In this document: positions 18,716-32,244 of the stretch, in pieces
How the letters are laid out: every line of letters begins with the position of its first letter
How positions within the stretch are numbered: position 1 is the stretch's first letter
Source: Polyangia bacterium
Lineage (GTDB): Bacteria > Myxococcota_A > Polyangia > Fen-1088
DNA: 64,000 nucleotides
Reading direction: 5' to 3'
Assembly: GCA_036268875.1 (NCBI GenBank)
Contig: DATATI010000002.1
Location: 38,069 to 102,068, forward strand
The notes under the pieces: generated by a model
Database searches by the model: none
What the model was told of the DNA's origin: nothing
The model's input: only the letters and a program-made list of their open reading frames with translations
Program-made: the position numbers and the translations under genes

Positions 18716-19855
18716 CTACGAACCTCCTCCGGGTGGCGTCAGCGTGAACAAGAACGTAGCGCCGTGGCCAACCTCCGACTCGGGCCAGATGGTGCCGCCA
18801 TGGCGCTCGACGATGCGGTGAACGATGGCCAGCCCGATGCCCGTCCCCTCGAAGGCGTTGTTGGCGTGAAAGCGCTGGAAGGGCTGGAACAGTCGGTTGG
18901 CGCGGGCGGCGTCGAACCCCACGCCGTCGTCGCGCACGAAATAAACCGGGTGACCGGCGCCGCCGGTATTTGCCGGCGCATCGGCCCTCACGCCGAACGC
19001 GATGGTGGCCGGCGATTTGTCTTTGGTGAATTTCCAGGCGTTGCGCAGAAGGTTCTCGAGGACGATGCGCAGAAGGTGCGAGTCGCCCTGGCAGGTCACC
19101 CCCGGCTCGACCACGGTGTTCACCGCCCGCTCGCCGTTGTCGATGCGCAGCTCGGCCAGGATCTCTGTGGCGATGGCGCTCAGATCCACCGACTGGCGGC
19201 GCAGCTCGCTGCGGCTCAAGCGCGACAGGTTCAGCAGATCGTCGATGAGCTGGCCCATGCGCTGGGCGGCGTTGCGGATGCGACGCAAGTAATCCTTGGC
19301 CTGGTCGTCCAGCTTGTCGCTGTAGTCATCTAGCAACACCTGGCTGAACCCGCCCAAAGGCCGCAGCGGCGCGCGCAGATCGTGCGACACCGAATAGTTG
19401 AACGCCTCCAGATCGCCCAAGGTCTGCTTGTGCGCTTCGATCTCGTCGGCCAGCCGCCGCCGCCCCAGATAAAGGTCGATGAACACCCGCACCTTGCTGG
19501 ACAGCACGTGCGGGTTGATCGGCTTGAACAACAGATCAACCGCCCCGCTGCCGTATCCGCGCAGCACGTTGCCTTCCGTCTCGTGCATGGCGGTGACGAA
19601 GATGATGGGGACGTCGCGGGTGGCCGGGTTGTCGCGCGCATAGTGCGCCACCTCGAAGCCGTCCATGCCCGGCATCTGCACGTCCAGCAGCATGACCGCG
19701 AACTCGCGCCGCAGAAGCTGCTTCAAGGCGTCGTTGCCGCTGGTGGCGCGCACGATCTCGCAATTGAGGCCGGCCAGCAGGGCCTCCATCACCACCAGGT
19801 TCGCCTCGACGTCGTCGACCACCAGGACCGCCGGTTTTGCCGCTGGTGTGTTCAC
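18716..19855 (-). CDS. Receiver-histidine kinase (phytochrome-kinase-like transmitter)
   Basis: 379 residues. The N-terminal receiver (about 9-125) has Asp58 in VMLLDVQMPGMDG. A linker of about 20 residues leads to a dimerisation domain with His158 in FNYSVSHDLRAPLRPLGGFS, the phytochrome-type H-box. The ATPase domain has N-box NLLRNAWKF, DDGVGFD and GTGIGLAIV. There is no sensor or membrane segment, so input must come through the receiver. It starts at GTG 19855, overlapping the CheR stop by 4 nt, and is followed directly by the Rcp1-like receiver gene. A receiver-kinase plus Rcp1-like pair is a common relay pairing. Confidence 0.93.
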   Translation of the reverse strand: MNTPAAKPAVLVVDDVEANLVVMEALLAGLNCEIVRATSGNDALKQLLRREFAVMLLDVQMPGMDGFEVAHYARDNPATRDVPIIFVTAMHETEGNVLRGYGSGAVDLLFKPINPHVLSSKVRVFIDLYLGRRRLADEIEAHKQTLGDLEAFNYSVSHDLRAPLRPLGGFSQVLLDDYSDKLDDQAKDYLRRIRNAAQRMGQLIDDLLNLSRLSRSELRRQSVDLSAIATEILAELRIDNGERAVNTVVEPGVTCQGDSHLLRIVLENLLRNAWKFTKDKSPATIAFGVRADAPANTGGAGHPVYFVRDDGVGFDAARANRLFQPFQRFHANNAFEGTGIGLAIVHRIVERHGGTIWPESEVGHGATFLFTLTPPGGGS

Positions 19856-20674
19856 CTCAGGCCTCCGAACCGGTATATCCGTTCCCGATCGTCAAACGTC
19901 GAGAACACATCCTGGTAGACGGGCGCCAACCTTTCGCTGCTGCCCAGGCACAGGAAGCCGCCGGGGCACAGGCTCTCGACGAATTTTTTCAGCACGCGCT
20001 CGCGCAGGGCCGGCTCGAAATAGATGAGGACGTTGCGGCAGAAGATGATGTGCATCTCGGCAAAGACGTGGTCCGAGACCAAATTGTGCTGGAAAAATAG
20101 GATGCGCCGGCGCAGGGACTCTCGCATCGCGAAATGATCGTAAGCGGTTCGATAATAGTCGGCGAACCGCGCCGTCCCGCCCGCCGCTTCATAGTTCGCC
20201 GAACACTGCGGGATGACCTCGGCTGAATAGAGGCCTTGCTTGGCCTGCTCGAGGGCCCGGTCGCTGAGGTCGGTGGCATAGATCTGCACCCGGTCGTACA
20301 GACCCTCCTCGGTCAGGATGATGGCCGACGAAAAAGCTTCCTCGCCCGAGGCGCAGCCGCTGTGCCAGACGTTCAGCAGCGGATAGGTGCGCAGGATGGG
20401 AATCACCTGGGTGCGAAACGATCGATAAAAGCTGGGATCGCGAAACATCTCGCTGACCCGCACGGTGAGGTCTTCGAGGACGGTGGTGAAAAGCTGGGGA
20501 TCGTTCAAAACCTGGTGTTGCAGCTCGCCCAGGTGGGCAAGGCCGGTCTTGGCCAGCGCCGCCAGCAGCCGCCGGCGGATCGACGGCGTCGAGTAATCGC
20601 GCAGATCGTATCCATACCGATCGTGAATCGCCTCCAGGAACAGGCGCACCTCGATGGCCTCGATGTCCTTTCCG

Positions 20675-20682
<8 letters not shown>
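19852..20682 (-). CDS. CheR-type protein-glutamate methyltransferase
   Basis: 276 residues. The N-terminal helical CheR domain (about 10-75) is followed by a SAM-dependent methyltransferase domain. Diagnostic motifs are [22 protein letters not shown] (SAM binding), [13 protein letters not shown] and [13 protein letters not shown]. It methylates glutamates on a receptor or signalling coiled coil, with SAM as donor. No chemoreceptor, CheB, CheA or CheW is encoded in this window. The partner may therefore be one of the kinases in the same operon. The only in-frame start near the 5' end is TTG 20682, overlapping the upstream kinase stop by 8 nt. Confidence 0.92.
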
Positions 20683-24253
<3,571 letters not shown>

Positions 24254-24262
24254 GATCCACCG

Positions 24263-24715
24263 TCACCGCAGGATGGTGACAACCTTGACATGTTCGGCGT
24301 TGGCGGCGCCGGAAACGTAGCCGATGGCGCCGGGAAAGCGCAGCACGTAGCGGATGACGTCTTCGTCGCTGTCCATCTCGGGCGGCGGCACCTCGCGGCC
24401 CGAAAAGACCAGCTGCTGCCAGTAGCTTTTCACCGCCGACACCGAACGCTTGATGATCTCGTCGGAGAACCGTCCCCGCGCCGGCGAATCGGGCGACAAG
24501 TCGACGGGGCGGATGATCTCGCCGTCGGGCCAGCGGGTGATCTTCTTCAGGAAGGCGTCGACCACGAACTTGCGATCGACGCTGGTGGCGCTGTTCTGCG
24601 GGTTAACCACCACCCGATACGATGACGACCCGGCGGCGTGCGAAAGCACCGGCGCCGCGGCCGCCACCGCCAGCACCAACGCAACCAAAAACCGGACTGA
24701 AAAAAGCGAACGCAC
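24263..24715 (-). CDS. Small PstS-like periplasmic phosphate-binding-domain protein
   Basis: 150 residues from GTG 24715; a TTG at 24724 would add three residues. A signal peptide (hydrophobic core FLVALVLAVAAAAPVLSHA) is followed by a short PBP-like domain of the PstS superfamily. The segment VDAFLKKITRWPDGEIIRPVDL and the ending DVIRYVLRFPGAIGYVSG are typical. It is about half the length of a full PstS and corresponds to the single-lobe form often found beside sensory kinases and porins. Phosphate or another oxyanion is a plausible ligand, but ligand residues cannot be assigned. It sits 9 bp before the large membrane kinase, whose periplasmic region it may contact. Confidence 0.8.
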   Translation of the reverse strand: MRSLFSVRFLVALVLAVAAAAPVLSHAAGSSSYRVVVNPQNSATSVDRKFVVDAFLKKITRWPDGEIIRPVDLSPDSPARGRFSDEIIKRSVSAVKSYWQQLVFSGREVPPPEMDSDEDVIRYVLRFPGAIGYVSGAANAEHVKVVTILR

Positions 24716-24724
24716 GGGTGCCAA

Positions 24725-25897
24725 TCAGAAATAGGCCGTCGTCTTGATCAGGAACACCAACCAGTCCTTGTCCAGCGTGCCCAGATCCATCGAGCTGACG
24801 CCGTTCATCGTCGCATCCAACCCCGCCGCGTCGTGCATGTAGTGCTCTTCCAGCTTGATCAACCAGTGGGCGTTGATGTCGAAACGAAAAGTCAGGGCGA
24901 TGTCGTGCTGATTGTTGGCCACGCCATAACGATTGCTGATGTTCGGGAACAGCAGCGAATAATAGACCGAGGTCTGGAACCAGCGGCTGAAGCGATAGGC
25001 GGCCAGGGCGTAAAAGCGCTCGCTGGTGGTGTCGGGCATGCCGGCGAATGTCGGGTTGCTGCTGTCGGCGTGCGAATACCACCGGCCGTACTCGGCCGCC
25101 AGCAGCCAGTCCTGCCCGGCGTACTCCGCCGACGCGATCCACAGAACCGCCGGGACAGCGTACGTGAACGGCATCCCCATCGTGGTCAGGTTCAGGTTCA
25201 GGCGCAGCGCCTGCAGACTGCCTCCGACCCGCAGGCCGTCAAGCGGCGTCTCCCAGAACAGGCGTCCGCCGACGACGTAAGGGGTTTCGATCGACGTGAT
25301 CTGAAGGGGCGAGCCCGCCTGCGGCGGGGTGTCGACCTCGATCGACCCGCCGTAAAGACGGTAGTCCAGCGCGCCCGCCGCCCCCACCCGCACATAGCCG
25401 TAAAGCTCGGCGCCGGTCTGGGCCAGCAGGAAATCGCGATCGGCCAGCGGATAAATCGACTGCGGCAGCAGCACCGGCACGCGGGCGGCGTCGACGTCGT
25501 TGACCTCGTTGTATAGGCCGAAGGGCAATTTCACCCGGCCCGCGCGCAGCCCCAGCCAATCGCGCCAGTGATAGTCGAAGTAGAACCAGTCCGCCTTGAC
25601 ACTGAAGGTGCCGGTGGTGCCCAGGCGCCGCGAGAACAATTGAAAGCCCAGGCGCAGGTTGTCCATCGGGCGGGCGGTGAAGTTCAGCCCCACCTCGCTG
25701 AAATCGACGCTGCCGCGTTTCGAGTTGACCAGATAGTTGTACTCGGTCGACTTGATGGCGCCCTGGCTGACGAAGCCGTGGGTTTCGATGGGCAGCGCCT
25801 CGCCCGCATCGCCACTGCCGGCGAAAGCGACCACCGGGATCAGCCACGCGGCCAGCACGGCCGCCACCGCTGCCGCCCGTCGCGCCGTCACCAGCAT
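24725..25897 (-). CDS. Outer-membrane beta-barrel porin-like protein
   Basis: 390 residues from ATG 25897, chosen because a clean signal peptide follows (hydrophobic core to IPVVAFAGSG). The mature protein has many alternating aromatic/polar strands, for example ADWFYFDYHWRDWLGLRAGRVKLPFG, YGYVRVGAAGALDYRLYGGSIEVD and FYALAAYRFSRWFQTSVYYSLLF. It ends in a strand finishing with Phe (LVFLIKTTAYF), the C-terminal signature recognised by the BAM machinery. The LRAGRVKLPFG...NDVDAARVPVLLP pattern resembles barrels of the phosphate-selective porin O/P group. It is the first gene of the seven-gene signalling operon, its stop lying next to the binding-protein start. This suggests ligand entry for the sensor downstream. 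Confidence 0.82.
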   Translation of the reverse strand: MLVTARRAAAVAAVLAAWLIPVVAFAGSGDAGEALPIETHGFVSQGAIKSTEYNYLVNSKRGSVDFSEVGLNFTARPMDNLRLGFQLFSRRLGTTGTFSVKADWFYFDYHWRDWLGLRAGRVKLPFGLYNEVNDVDAARVPVLLPQSIYPLADRDFLLAQTGAELYGYVRVGAAGALDYRLYGGSIEVDTPPQAGSPLQITSIETPYVVGGRLFWETPLDGLRVGGSLQALRLNLNLTTMGMPFTYAVPAVLWIASAEYAGQDWLLAAEYGRWYSHADSSNPTFAGMPDTTSERFYALAAYRFSRWFQTSVYYSLLFPNISNRYGVANNQHDIALTFRFDINAHWLIKLEEHYMHDAAGLDATMNGVSSMDLGTLDKDWLVFLIKTTAYF

Positions 25898-26021
25898 CCA
25901 CGAACTTCGAAGGGCCGGCCGAGCTGCAACGCCGCACGATTCATGGTCCTTCGGGGGAATGCGGTCCACGTTCTGCCCGCATCATCGTTGCACGCAAAAT
26001 GTCCGCCCGTCAATGCGATGG

Positions 26022-26037
26022 CCCGCGTTTGCGCGGG
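26022..26037 (-). terminator. GC-rich hairpin after the DUF2721 gene
   Basis: CCCGCG (26022-26027) and CGCGGG (26032-26037) can pair around a 4-nt loop, 59 bp past the end of the DUF2721 gene (minus strand) and upstream of the porin operon. There is no T-tract on the 3' side, so termination is uncertain. Confidence 0.3.
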
Positions 26038-26095
26038 AAAACCCTCCTGACGGAGCGGCAAGCCGGTGCGCTTTCTGTTCGCCGGCTACGAACGC

Positions 26096-26572
26096 CTACG
26101 CGACTGATGAACGACTGGGCGTCGCGTCCGGATCGCGTGGTCGGCTGCTGCGAATGTCCTCGTCCAGCGATCGGCGCGCCCAGAGCATCTCCCACAGCGT
26201 GGTCAGCAACGATCCGCCGAGAGCGAGCAGACCGAGCGTGAACAGGGCGACCGCCACGCCCGTCGCCCACCGGCTTTCCCGCGAGGCCACGAACAGCATC
26301 GCGCTGGACCCCAGAAATCCCACCAGCGCGACCACCGACAGCACGACGCCGACGTGCAACACCCGCGAGCGCGCCGCGACCATCACCACCTGCAACTCGA
26401 CGCTCACCGCCCGCGGCGCACCTTTGGTTTCATGGCGCAGCTCGGTATTCAACGACCGGACGCGCGTGGCCAGGTTGTCCAGGCGCGACTGCAAGTTCGC
26501 CCAGTAGATCGCCGCGCTGGTCAACGCCACGCCGGGGGCCAGCGCCGAGACGATAGACGACGTGTCGACCAC
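26096..26572 (-). CDS. DUF2721 family membrane protein
   Basis: 158 residues, GTG start at 26572. The N-terminal helix ALAPGVALTSAAIYWANLQSRLDNLATRVRSLNTEL matches the DUF2721 pattern of a membrane helix followed by a basic helical segment. Two further hydrophobic helices are at about residues 71-94 and 102-126. The hydrophilic tail is basic and Ser-rich. It is an inner-membrane protein of unknown function. It stands alone on the minus strand between the porin operon (198 bp downstream) and the esterase gene. Confidence 0.72.
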   Translation of the reverse strand: MVDTSSIVSALAPGVALTSAAIYWANLQSRLDNLATRVRSLNTELRHETKGAPRAVSVELQVVMVAARSRVLHVGVVLSVVALVGFLGSSAMLFVASRESRWATGVAVALFTLGLLALGGSLLTTLWEMLWARRSLDEDIRSSRPRDPDATPSRSSVA

Positions 26573-26620
26573 GAAATCGTTGGTACAACGGCGCGGCCAA
26601 ACCAGCCAGTTTTGTGTTCT

Positions 26621-26648
26621 TGTGGTTCGGCCATTGTGGTTCGGCCAT
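26621..26648. repeat. Perfect tandem duplication of a 14-bp unit
   Basis: TGTGGTTCGGCCAT occurs twice in direct succession (26621-26634 and 26635-26648) in the gap between the DUF2721 gene and the esterase gene. This may be replication slippage or a doubled protein-binding site. The surrounding gap of 113 bp holds nothing else recognisable. Confidence 0.8.
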
Positions 26649-26685
26649 TCAAGGAATGGCCCGCGCCGATCGCCTTCGCCGCCGA

Positions 26686-28668
26686 CTACCGCGGCAGCAA
26701 GTCGAACAACGATGTCGCGCTCAGCGCCATCGTCGTCGGGTCAGACTCCCAAGCCGTCGGCGAGGCCTCGCTGGCGGACGGTGCGGTTTCCATCGGCGCC
26801 GTCACGCCGGCGGCGGTGGCGGCGCCGCTGGTGGTGTCGCCGACGCAGAACAGGTGCGCACCGTCGTGCAGATAGTGCAGCAACGTCCCGCCCAGCGCAT
26901 CGAACGCGGGTTGCGCGCGGCGGATCACCTGCTTGGCGCTGGCATAGGGCCAGGTGCTGTTCGAGTAGACGGTGTCCACGGCGCCGGTCTCGCGGATCAG
27001 CGTTCGCGGAGCCACCAGGGCGTGCAGGTCGCTGGGGTCGAAATACTCGCGCACATTGCCGCGCAGCCAATCGAAGCAAGGATGATTGCCGTGCAGCTGC
27101 ATCACGGCCAGGTCGGGCGGATCGCCGGCGGCCAGAGTGGCCTGCACGCGCAGGTCGATGGCGCCCACCAGGTCGGCCACCTCGCCGCCCATCGACAGAC
27201 CGACGACGGTGATGCGGGTCGGATCGACGTCGGTCCGCGACAGCACGTAATCCAGCGCGCGCAGCGCGTCCCAGGCGCGTTCGCCGTCTTCTTCCCAGTC
27301 GGAGGCGAAGCCGGCGGCGGCGATGGCGGGATGGTTGCCGTTGCCGTTGTTCGGATCGTCGCCGGCCAGCTCATCGCCATACAGCGACGAGCGATCGCCG
27401 AGCGGCCGATGGCCGATGTCCACCGCCACCACGACGTATCCGCGCCGGGCGAACGCGTCGCCGTACCAATAGCTGGGATTGTTGGGATCGAAATCGGCCA
27501 GCGCGCTGCCGCCGTGGCCGTTCAACGCCACCGCCAAGGGAAAGCCACCGACCGGCGGAGCGGTGGTGGGAACCGCCACATACCCATGGGCGACGCGGGT
27601 CAGCGGATCGGCGCCGTACGCGTTGGGCAAGGTGTACTGCCACTGCACTTCGTCCAGTTGATAGCTTTGCGGCCAGCTGGCGAAGGCGTCGTCGCGCGTG
27701 GCGGGGACCGCCAGCTGCGGAACCGGGGCGCGCGTGGACAACACCGCGGTCGACGACGTCAGCGGCGCCGGCGCGCCGTCCATCATCAAGCGCATCAAAC
27801 GGCTGCGGGTGTGCGCCTGCCAGTCAATCAAAGCTTGCGATGAACGTGCGCCGACACCATGGCTGAAGATCTCGGCGCGCTGGCCGTGCCAGGCGGTCGG
27901 CGCCGAACGGCTGGCGCTGTGCACGGTGCCGGTGATCAGACGACCGGCGACCTTGCCGGTGTACTGCTCGCTGCCCGCGGCGACCGAGCGAACGAACGAC
28001 AGGGTGCTGCCGTCCCAGGCGGTCACCGTGACATCTTCCAACAGCTGCTCGCTCAGGGCGCCGTTGCCGTCGGCGTAAAGCTTCAGCTGGCCAGCGAAGG
28101 CACCCGCCGCCGCATCGACGCGCAGGATTGCTTGCCACTGACCGTCGATGGCGATGTCGAAGGTGCGCGGCACGATGTCCGCGTTGAAGGTCTCTGCGCG
28201 CCATCCGGTCAGCTGACCCTGGAAAGCGCTGATATCGGGCAGCACATAGTTCGCCGTGCGCGCCACTCGCCCGGTGACCACACCGTCTTCGACCTGCAGC
28301 CGGTACCAGGTGATGGTGCGGTCTTCCAAGGCGCGAAAGGCCAGCGTGGTCGGCTGCCCTTGTGGTGTGGAGAATTGAAACGCCTCCAGCGGGAAGTCGT
28401 CCTTGCCTCCTTCGGCGGATACCGAGCCGCCCGGCTCACCGCCCTGATCGTTCAGCACCAGCGTCACGCGCTGGCCGCCGCGGTTGAGGTACCAGGTTCC
28501 AAGCACATCGGTGGGAAGCGATTCGTGCTGCTGCAAGAAACCCGGCGCGACGCGCGGAGGATCCCCGATGCCTTCCTGGCCGGCGCATCCGGCGACCGCC
28601 GGCACCAGCGCAGCCAGCGCCACCACCGTCGCCCTCGCCGCCCACCACCGAGTTCGCCCGCCCGCCAT
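26686..28668 (-). CDS. Lipoprotein with C-terminal alpha/beta-hydrolase (esterase/acyl-xylan-esterase-like) domain
   Basis: 660 residues from ATG 28668. The lipobox VAGC is near residue 25. The N-terminal half (about 30-330) is beta-rich with no recognised family, containing LGTWYLNRGGQRVTLVLND, DGVVTGRVARTANYVLP and a similar later segment. The C-terminal half is an alpha/beta hydrolase. PLAVALNGHGGS forms the oxyanion region, and the nucleophile Ser is at about residue 492 in VVGLSMGGEVADLVG. A probable Asp is in TGAVDTVYS and a His in LHDGAHLF. This supports a surface-exposed esterase acting on a large or insoluble ester such as acylated polysaccharide or lipid. The substrate is unknown. 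The gene is monocistronic and divergent from the efflux operon. Confidence 0.8.
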   Translation of the reverse strand: MAGGRTRWWAARATVVALAALVPAVAGCAGQEGIGDPPRVAPGFLQQHESLPTDVLGTWYLNRGGQRVTLVLNDQGGEPGGSVSAEGGKDDFPLEAFQFSTPQGQPTTLAFRALEDRTITWYRLQVEDGVVTGRVARTANYVLPDISAFQGQLTGWRAETFNADIVPRTFDIAIDGQWQAILRVDAAAGAFAGQLKLYADGNGALSEQLLEDVTVTAWDGSTLSFVRSVAAGSEQYTGKVAGRLITGTVHSASRSAPTAWHGQRAEIFSHGVGARSSQALIDWQAHTRSRLMRLMMDGAPAPLTSSTAVLSTRAPVPQLAVPATRDDAFASWPQSYQLDEVQWQYTLPNAYGADPLTRVAHGYVAVPTTAPPVGGFPLAVALNGHGGSALADFDPNNPSYWYGDAFARRGYVVVAVDIGHRPLGDRSSLYGDELAGDDPNNGNGNHPAIAAAGFASDWEEDGERAWDALRALDYVLSRTDVDPTRITVVGLSMGGEVADLVGAIDLRVQATLAAGDPPDLAVMQLHGNHPCFDWLRGNVREYFDPSDLHALVAPRTLIRETGAVDTVYSNSTWPYASAKQVIRRAQPAFDALGGTLLHYLHDGAHLFCVGDTTSGAATAAGVTAPMETAPSASEASPTAWESDPTTMALSATSLFDLLPR

Positions 28669-28862
28669 CTCGCGTCCCCTCGGGTCGCATCGATCCTTTG
28701 AATTGTCCGGATCAGGCAACATCCCGGCGATGGTTTGACCCTGGCCGGGCACGCGCCGTTAGGCATCTCGCAAAGAAATTTGGCTTTCCTTCCGTCGGTG
28801 AATCAAAGCCGAAAGGATTTCGTCGGCAGGTGAGTTACCGTCTTACCGCATAGAAGGGAAAC

Positions 28863-30194
28863 ATGAAGAAATCGAACATCGGCCTCACCGTCGCGGCTCT
28901 GATCATCCTTGCTGCCGCAGGGGGCACCTACTACTACCGCGCCAGCCACAAGACCACCGTTCATTTCGAGACCGTCGCCGTCGATCGCGGCGCCATCATG
29001 GCCAAGGTGACGGCGACGGGAACTTTGTCTGCGCTGGTCACCGTCCAAGTCGGAAGCCAGGTCTCGGGTCGGGTCAGCGAGATCCGGGTCGACTTCAATT
29101 CGCCGGTAAAAAAAGGCCAGGTCATCGCCAAGATCGACCCGCCACTGTTTCAAGCGGCGCTGGATCAGGCCGACGCCAACGACGTCGCCGCGCGCGGTAA
29201 TCTGACCAAGTTGCAAGCGCGCGCCGACGACGCCAAGGCGCAGCTGGTGCGCTCTGAAGAGCTGGCCCGGCGGAAGGTCATCGCGCAGCAGGATCTGGAC
29301 ACCATGCGCGCCAACGCCAAGGCCGCCGACGGCGACGTGGTGGCAGCACAAGGACAGGTGGCGCAGGCCAAGGCGTCGCTGCACCAGGCGCGGGTGAACC
29401 TGGCCTATACGACGATCAACTCGCCCATCACCGGGGTGGTCATCTCGCGCAGCGTGGACGTCGGGCAGACCGTGGCGGCGTCGCTGGCGGCGCCGACGTT
29501 GTTCGTGATCGCCCAGGACCTGACCAAGATGCAGGTCGACACCAGCGTGGCCGAGGCGGACATCGGCAAGCTGCGCAGCGGCCTGCAGGCGACGTTCACC
29601 GTCGACGCGTACCCGTCGCGCAAGTTCAAGGGCGTGATTCGCCAGATCCGCAACGCGCCGCAGACGCTGCAGAACGTGGTCACCTACGACGCGGTGGTGG
29701 ACGTCGACAACAACGGCCTGGAACTGCGGCCCGGCATGACCGCCACGGTGACGTTCATCTACGATCAGAAGGACGACGTGTTGCGGGTGGCGAACGCGGC
29801 GCTGCGGTTTCAGCCGCCGGCCGAGATGCAGCAGCGCGGGCGCAGCGGCGGCGGCGGCGGTCCGGCGGATGCCGGCGGCGGCAGCACCAGCGCCGGGGGC
29901 GCCGGCGCCAGAAACGGCGAGCGATCGCGCGGCGGCGGTGGCGGCCCATCCAGGGTGGGCGGCGCCCGGCGACAACGCAGCGGCGGTGACGGCGAGCCAT
30001 CCGATCGCCGCACGCTCTGGGTGCTGCGCGACAACAATGCCATACCCCTGTCCGTGCACACCGGCCTGTCCGATGGCGTGACGACGGAAGTGGATTCTCC
30101 GCAGCTGCAGGCCGGCGACCGCGCCATCACCGACGCCACTGGTTTTGATTCGGCGAAGAGCGGCGGCGCGGCGCCCTTCCGTCACTTGTTCTAA
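28863..30194 (+). CDS. macA: MacA-like efflux periplasmic adaptor subunit
   Basis: 443 residues, with AGAAGGG before the ATG. An N-terminal membrane anchor (about 7-27) is followed by barrel-sandwich and coiled-coil regions: VTATGTLSALVTVQVGSQVSGRVSEI, a long Ala/Lys/Gln-rich hairpin at 85-175, and INSPITGVVISRSVDVGQTV. A Gly/Arg/Ser-rich, presumably disordered insertion lies at about 322-384, before the last membrane-proximal strand (RTLWVLRDNNAIPLSVHTGL). Such insertions occur in many MacA-like adaptors. It links the MacB inner-membrane transporter to a TolC-like channel. The four genes 28863-33593 form one operon with overlaps. The exported substrate could be a macrolide, peptide, lipoprotein or siderophore; this cannot be told. 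Confidence 0.9.
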   Translation: MKKSNIGLTVAALIILAAAGGTYYYRASHKTTVHFETVAVDRGAIMAKVTATGTLSALVTVQVGSQVSGRVSEIRVDFNSPVKKGQVIAKIDPPLFQAALDQADANDVAARGNLTKLQARADDAKAQLVRSEELARRKVIAQQDLDTMRANAKAADGDVVAAQGQVAQAKASLHQARVNLAYTTINSPITGVVISRSVDVGQTVAASLAAPTLFVIAQDLTKMQVDTSVAEADIGKLRSGLQATFTVDAYPSRKFKGVIRQIRNAPQTLQNVVTYDAVVDVDNNGLELRPGMTATVTFIYDQKDDVLRVANAALRFQPPAEMQQRGRSGGGGGPADAGGGSTSAGGAGARNGERSRGGGGGPSRVGGARRQRSGGDGEPSDRRTLWVLRDNNAIPLSVHTGLSDGVTTEVDSPQLQAGDRAITDATGFDSAKSGGAAPFRHLF

Positions 30195-30205
30195 AGGCGC
30201 GCCCA

Positions 30206-31014
30206 ATGTCGGAACGCGCCACGGCCATGATTCAAATTCACGACGTCAGCAAGGTCTACCGCATGGGCGACGTCGAGGTGCACGCCTTGCGCGGGGTCAG
30301 CCTGGCGATCGAAGCCGGCGAGTTCGTCGCCGTGATGGGCTCGTCCGGCTCGGGCAAGTCCACGTTGATGAACATGCTCGGCTGCCTGGACAAACCAACG
30401 GCCGGCGAATACCAGCTGGACGGTCATTCGATAGGTGGGCTGAACTCGGATCAGCTGGCGCACATTCGCAACCGGACCCTGGGCTTCGTGTTTCAAAGCT
30501 TCAATCTCCTGTCGCGCACCAGCGCTCTCGAAAACGTCGAATTGCCCCTCATCTACACCGACGTCAGCACCCGCGAGCGCACGCGCCGAGCCGGCGTGGC
30601 CCTGGATCGCGTGGGGCTGGGCGAGCGCGTGCACCACCATCCCAATCAAATGTCCGGCGGCCAGCAGCAACGGGTGGCCATCGCCCGCGCCCTGGTCACC
30701 GAACCCAAGGTCATCCTGGCCGACGAACCGACGGGAAATCTGGATTCGGTCACCAGCATCGAGGTGATGGCCTTGCTGCAAGAGCTGTGGCAATCGGGGA
30801 TCACCATCCTGCTGGTCACCCACGAACCCGACGTGGCGGCCTTCGCCAGCCGGGTGATCGTCATGAAGGACGGCCGCGTGCGTTCCGACCAGCGGCAACA
30901 ACCGCAGCGGGCCGCCGAAGCCTTGCAAGCCGCCAAGGCGGCGGCCGCCGCCGAGGCGGAGGCAGAGGCCGAAGCGCACGCCCACCAGCCCTCTCCAGGC
31001 GCGGAGACAAAATC

Positions 31015-31018
<4 letters not shown>
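30206..31018 (+). CDS. MacB-like ABC transporter ATP-binding protein
   Basis: 270 residues. Walker A GSSGSGKS is at 45-52, Q-loop FVFQSFNLL, signature MSGGQQQRVAIARAL, Walker B VILADEPTGNLD and H-loop LLVTHEPD: the LolD/MacB ATPase pattern. Residues about 232-260 form an unusual tail made almost only of Ala, Glu, Gln and His. The permease is a separate gene, as in many non-enterobacterial MacAB systems, rather than fused as in E. coli MacB. The stop overlaps the permease GTG start as GTGA. Confidence 0.94.

Positions 31019-32240
<1,222 letters not shown>

Positions 32241-32244
<4 letters not shown>

Noticed and set aside
29830..30012. Gly/Arg/Ser-rich insertion in MacA as a possible frameshift or foreign insert
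   Set aside because: The frame is intact on both sides and similar low-complexity inserts occur at this place in many MacA-like adaptors.
30145..31014. N-terminal 290 codons in frame with the MacB-like permease
   Set aside because: This stretch lies inside the adaptor and ATPase genes in another frame; the permease starts at GTG 31015, coupled to the ATPase stop.
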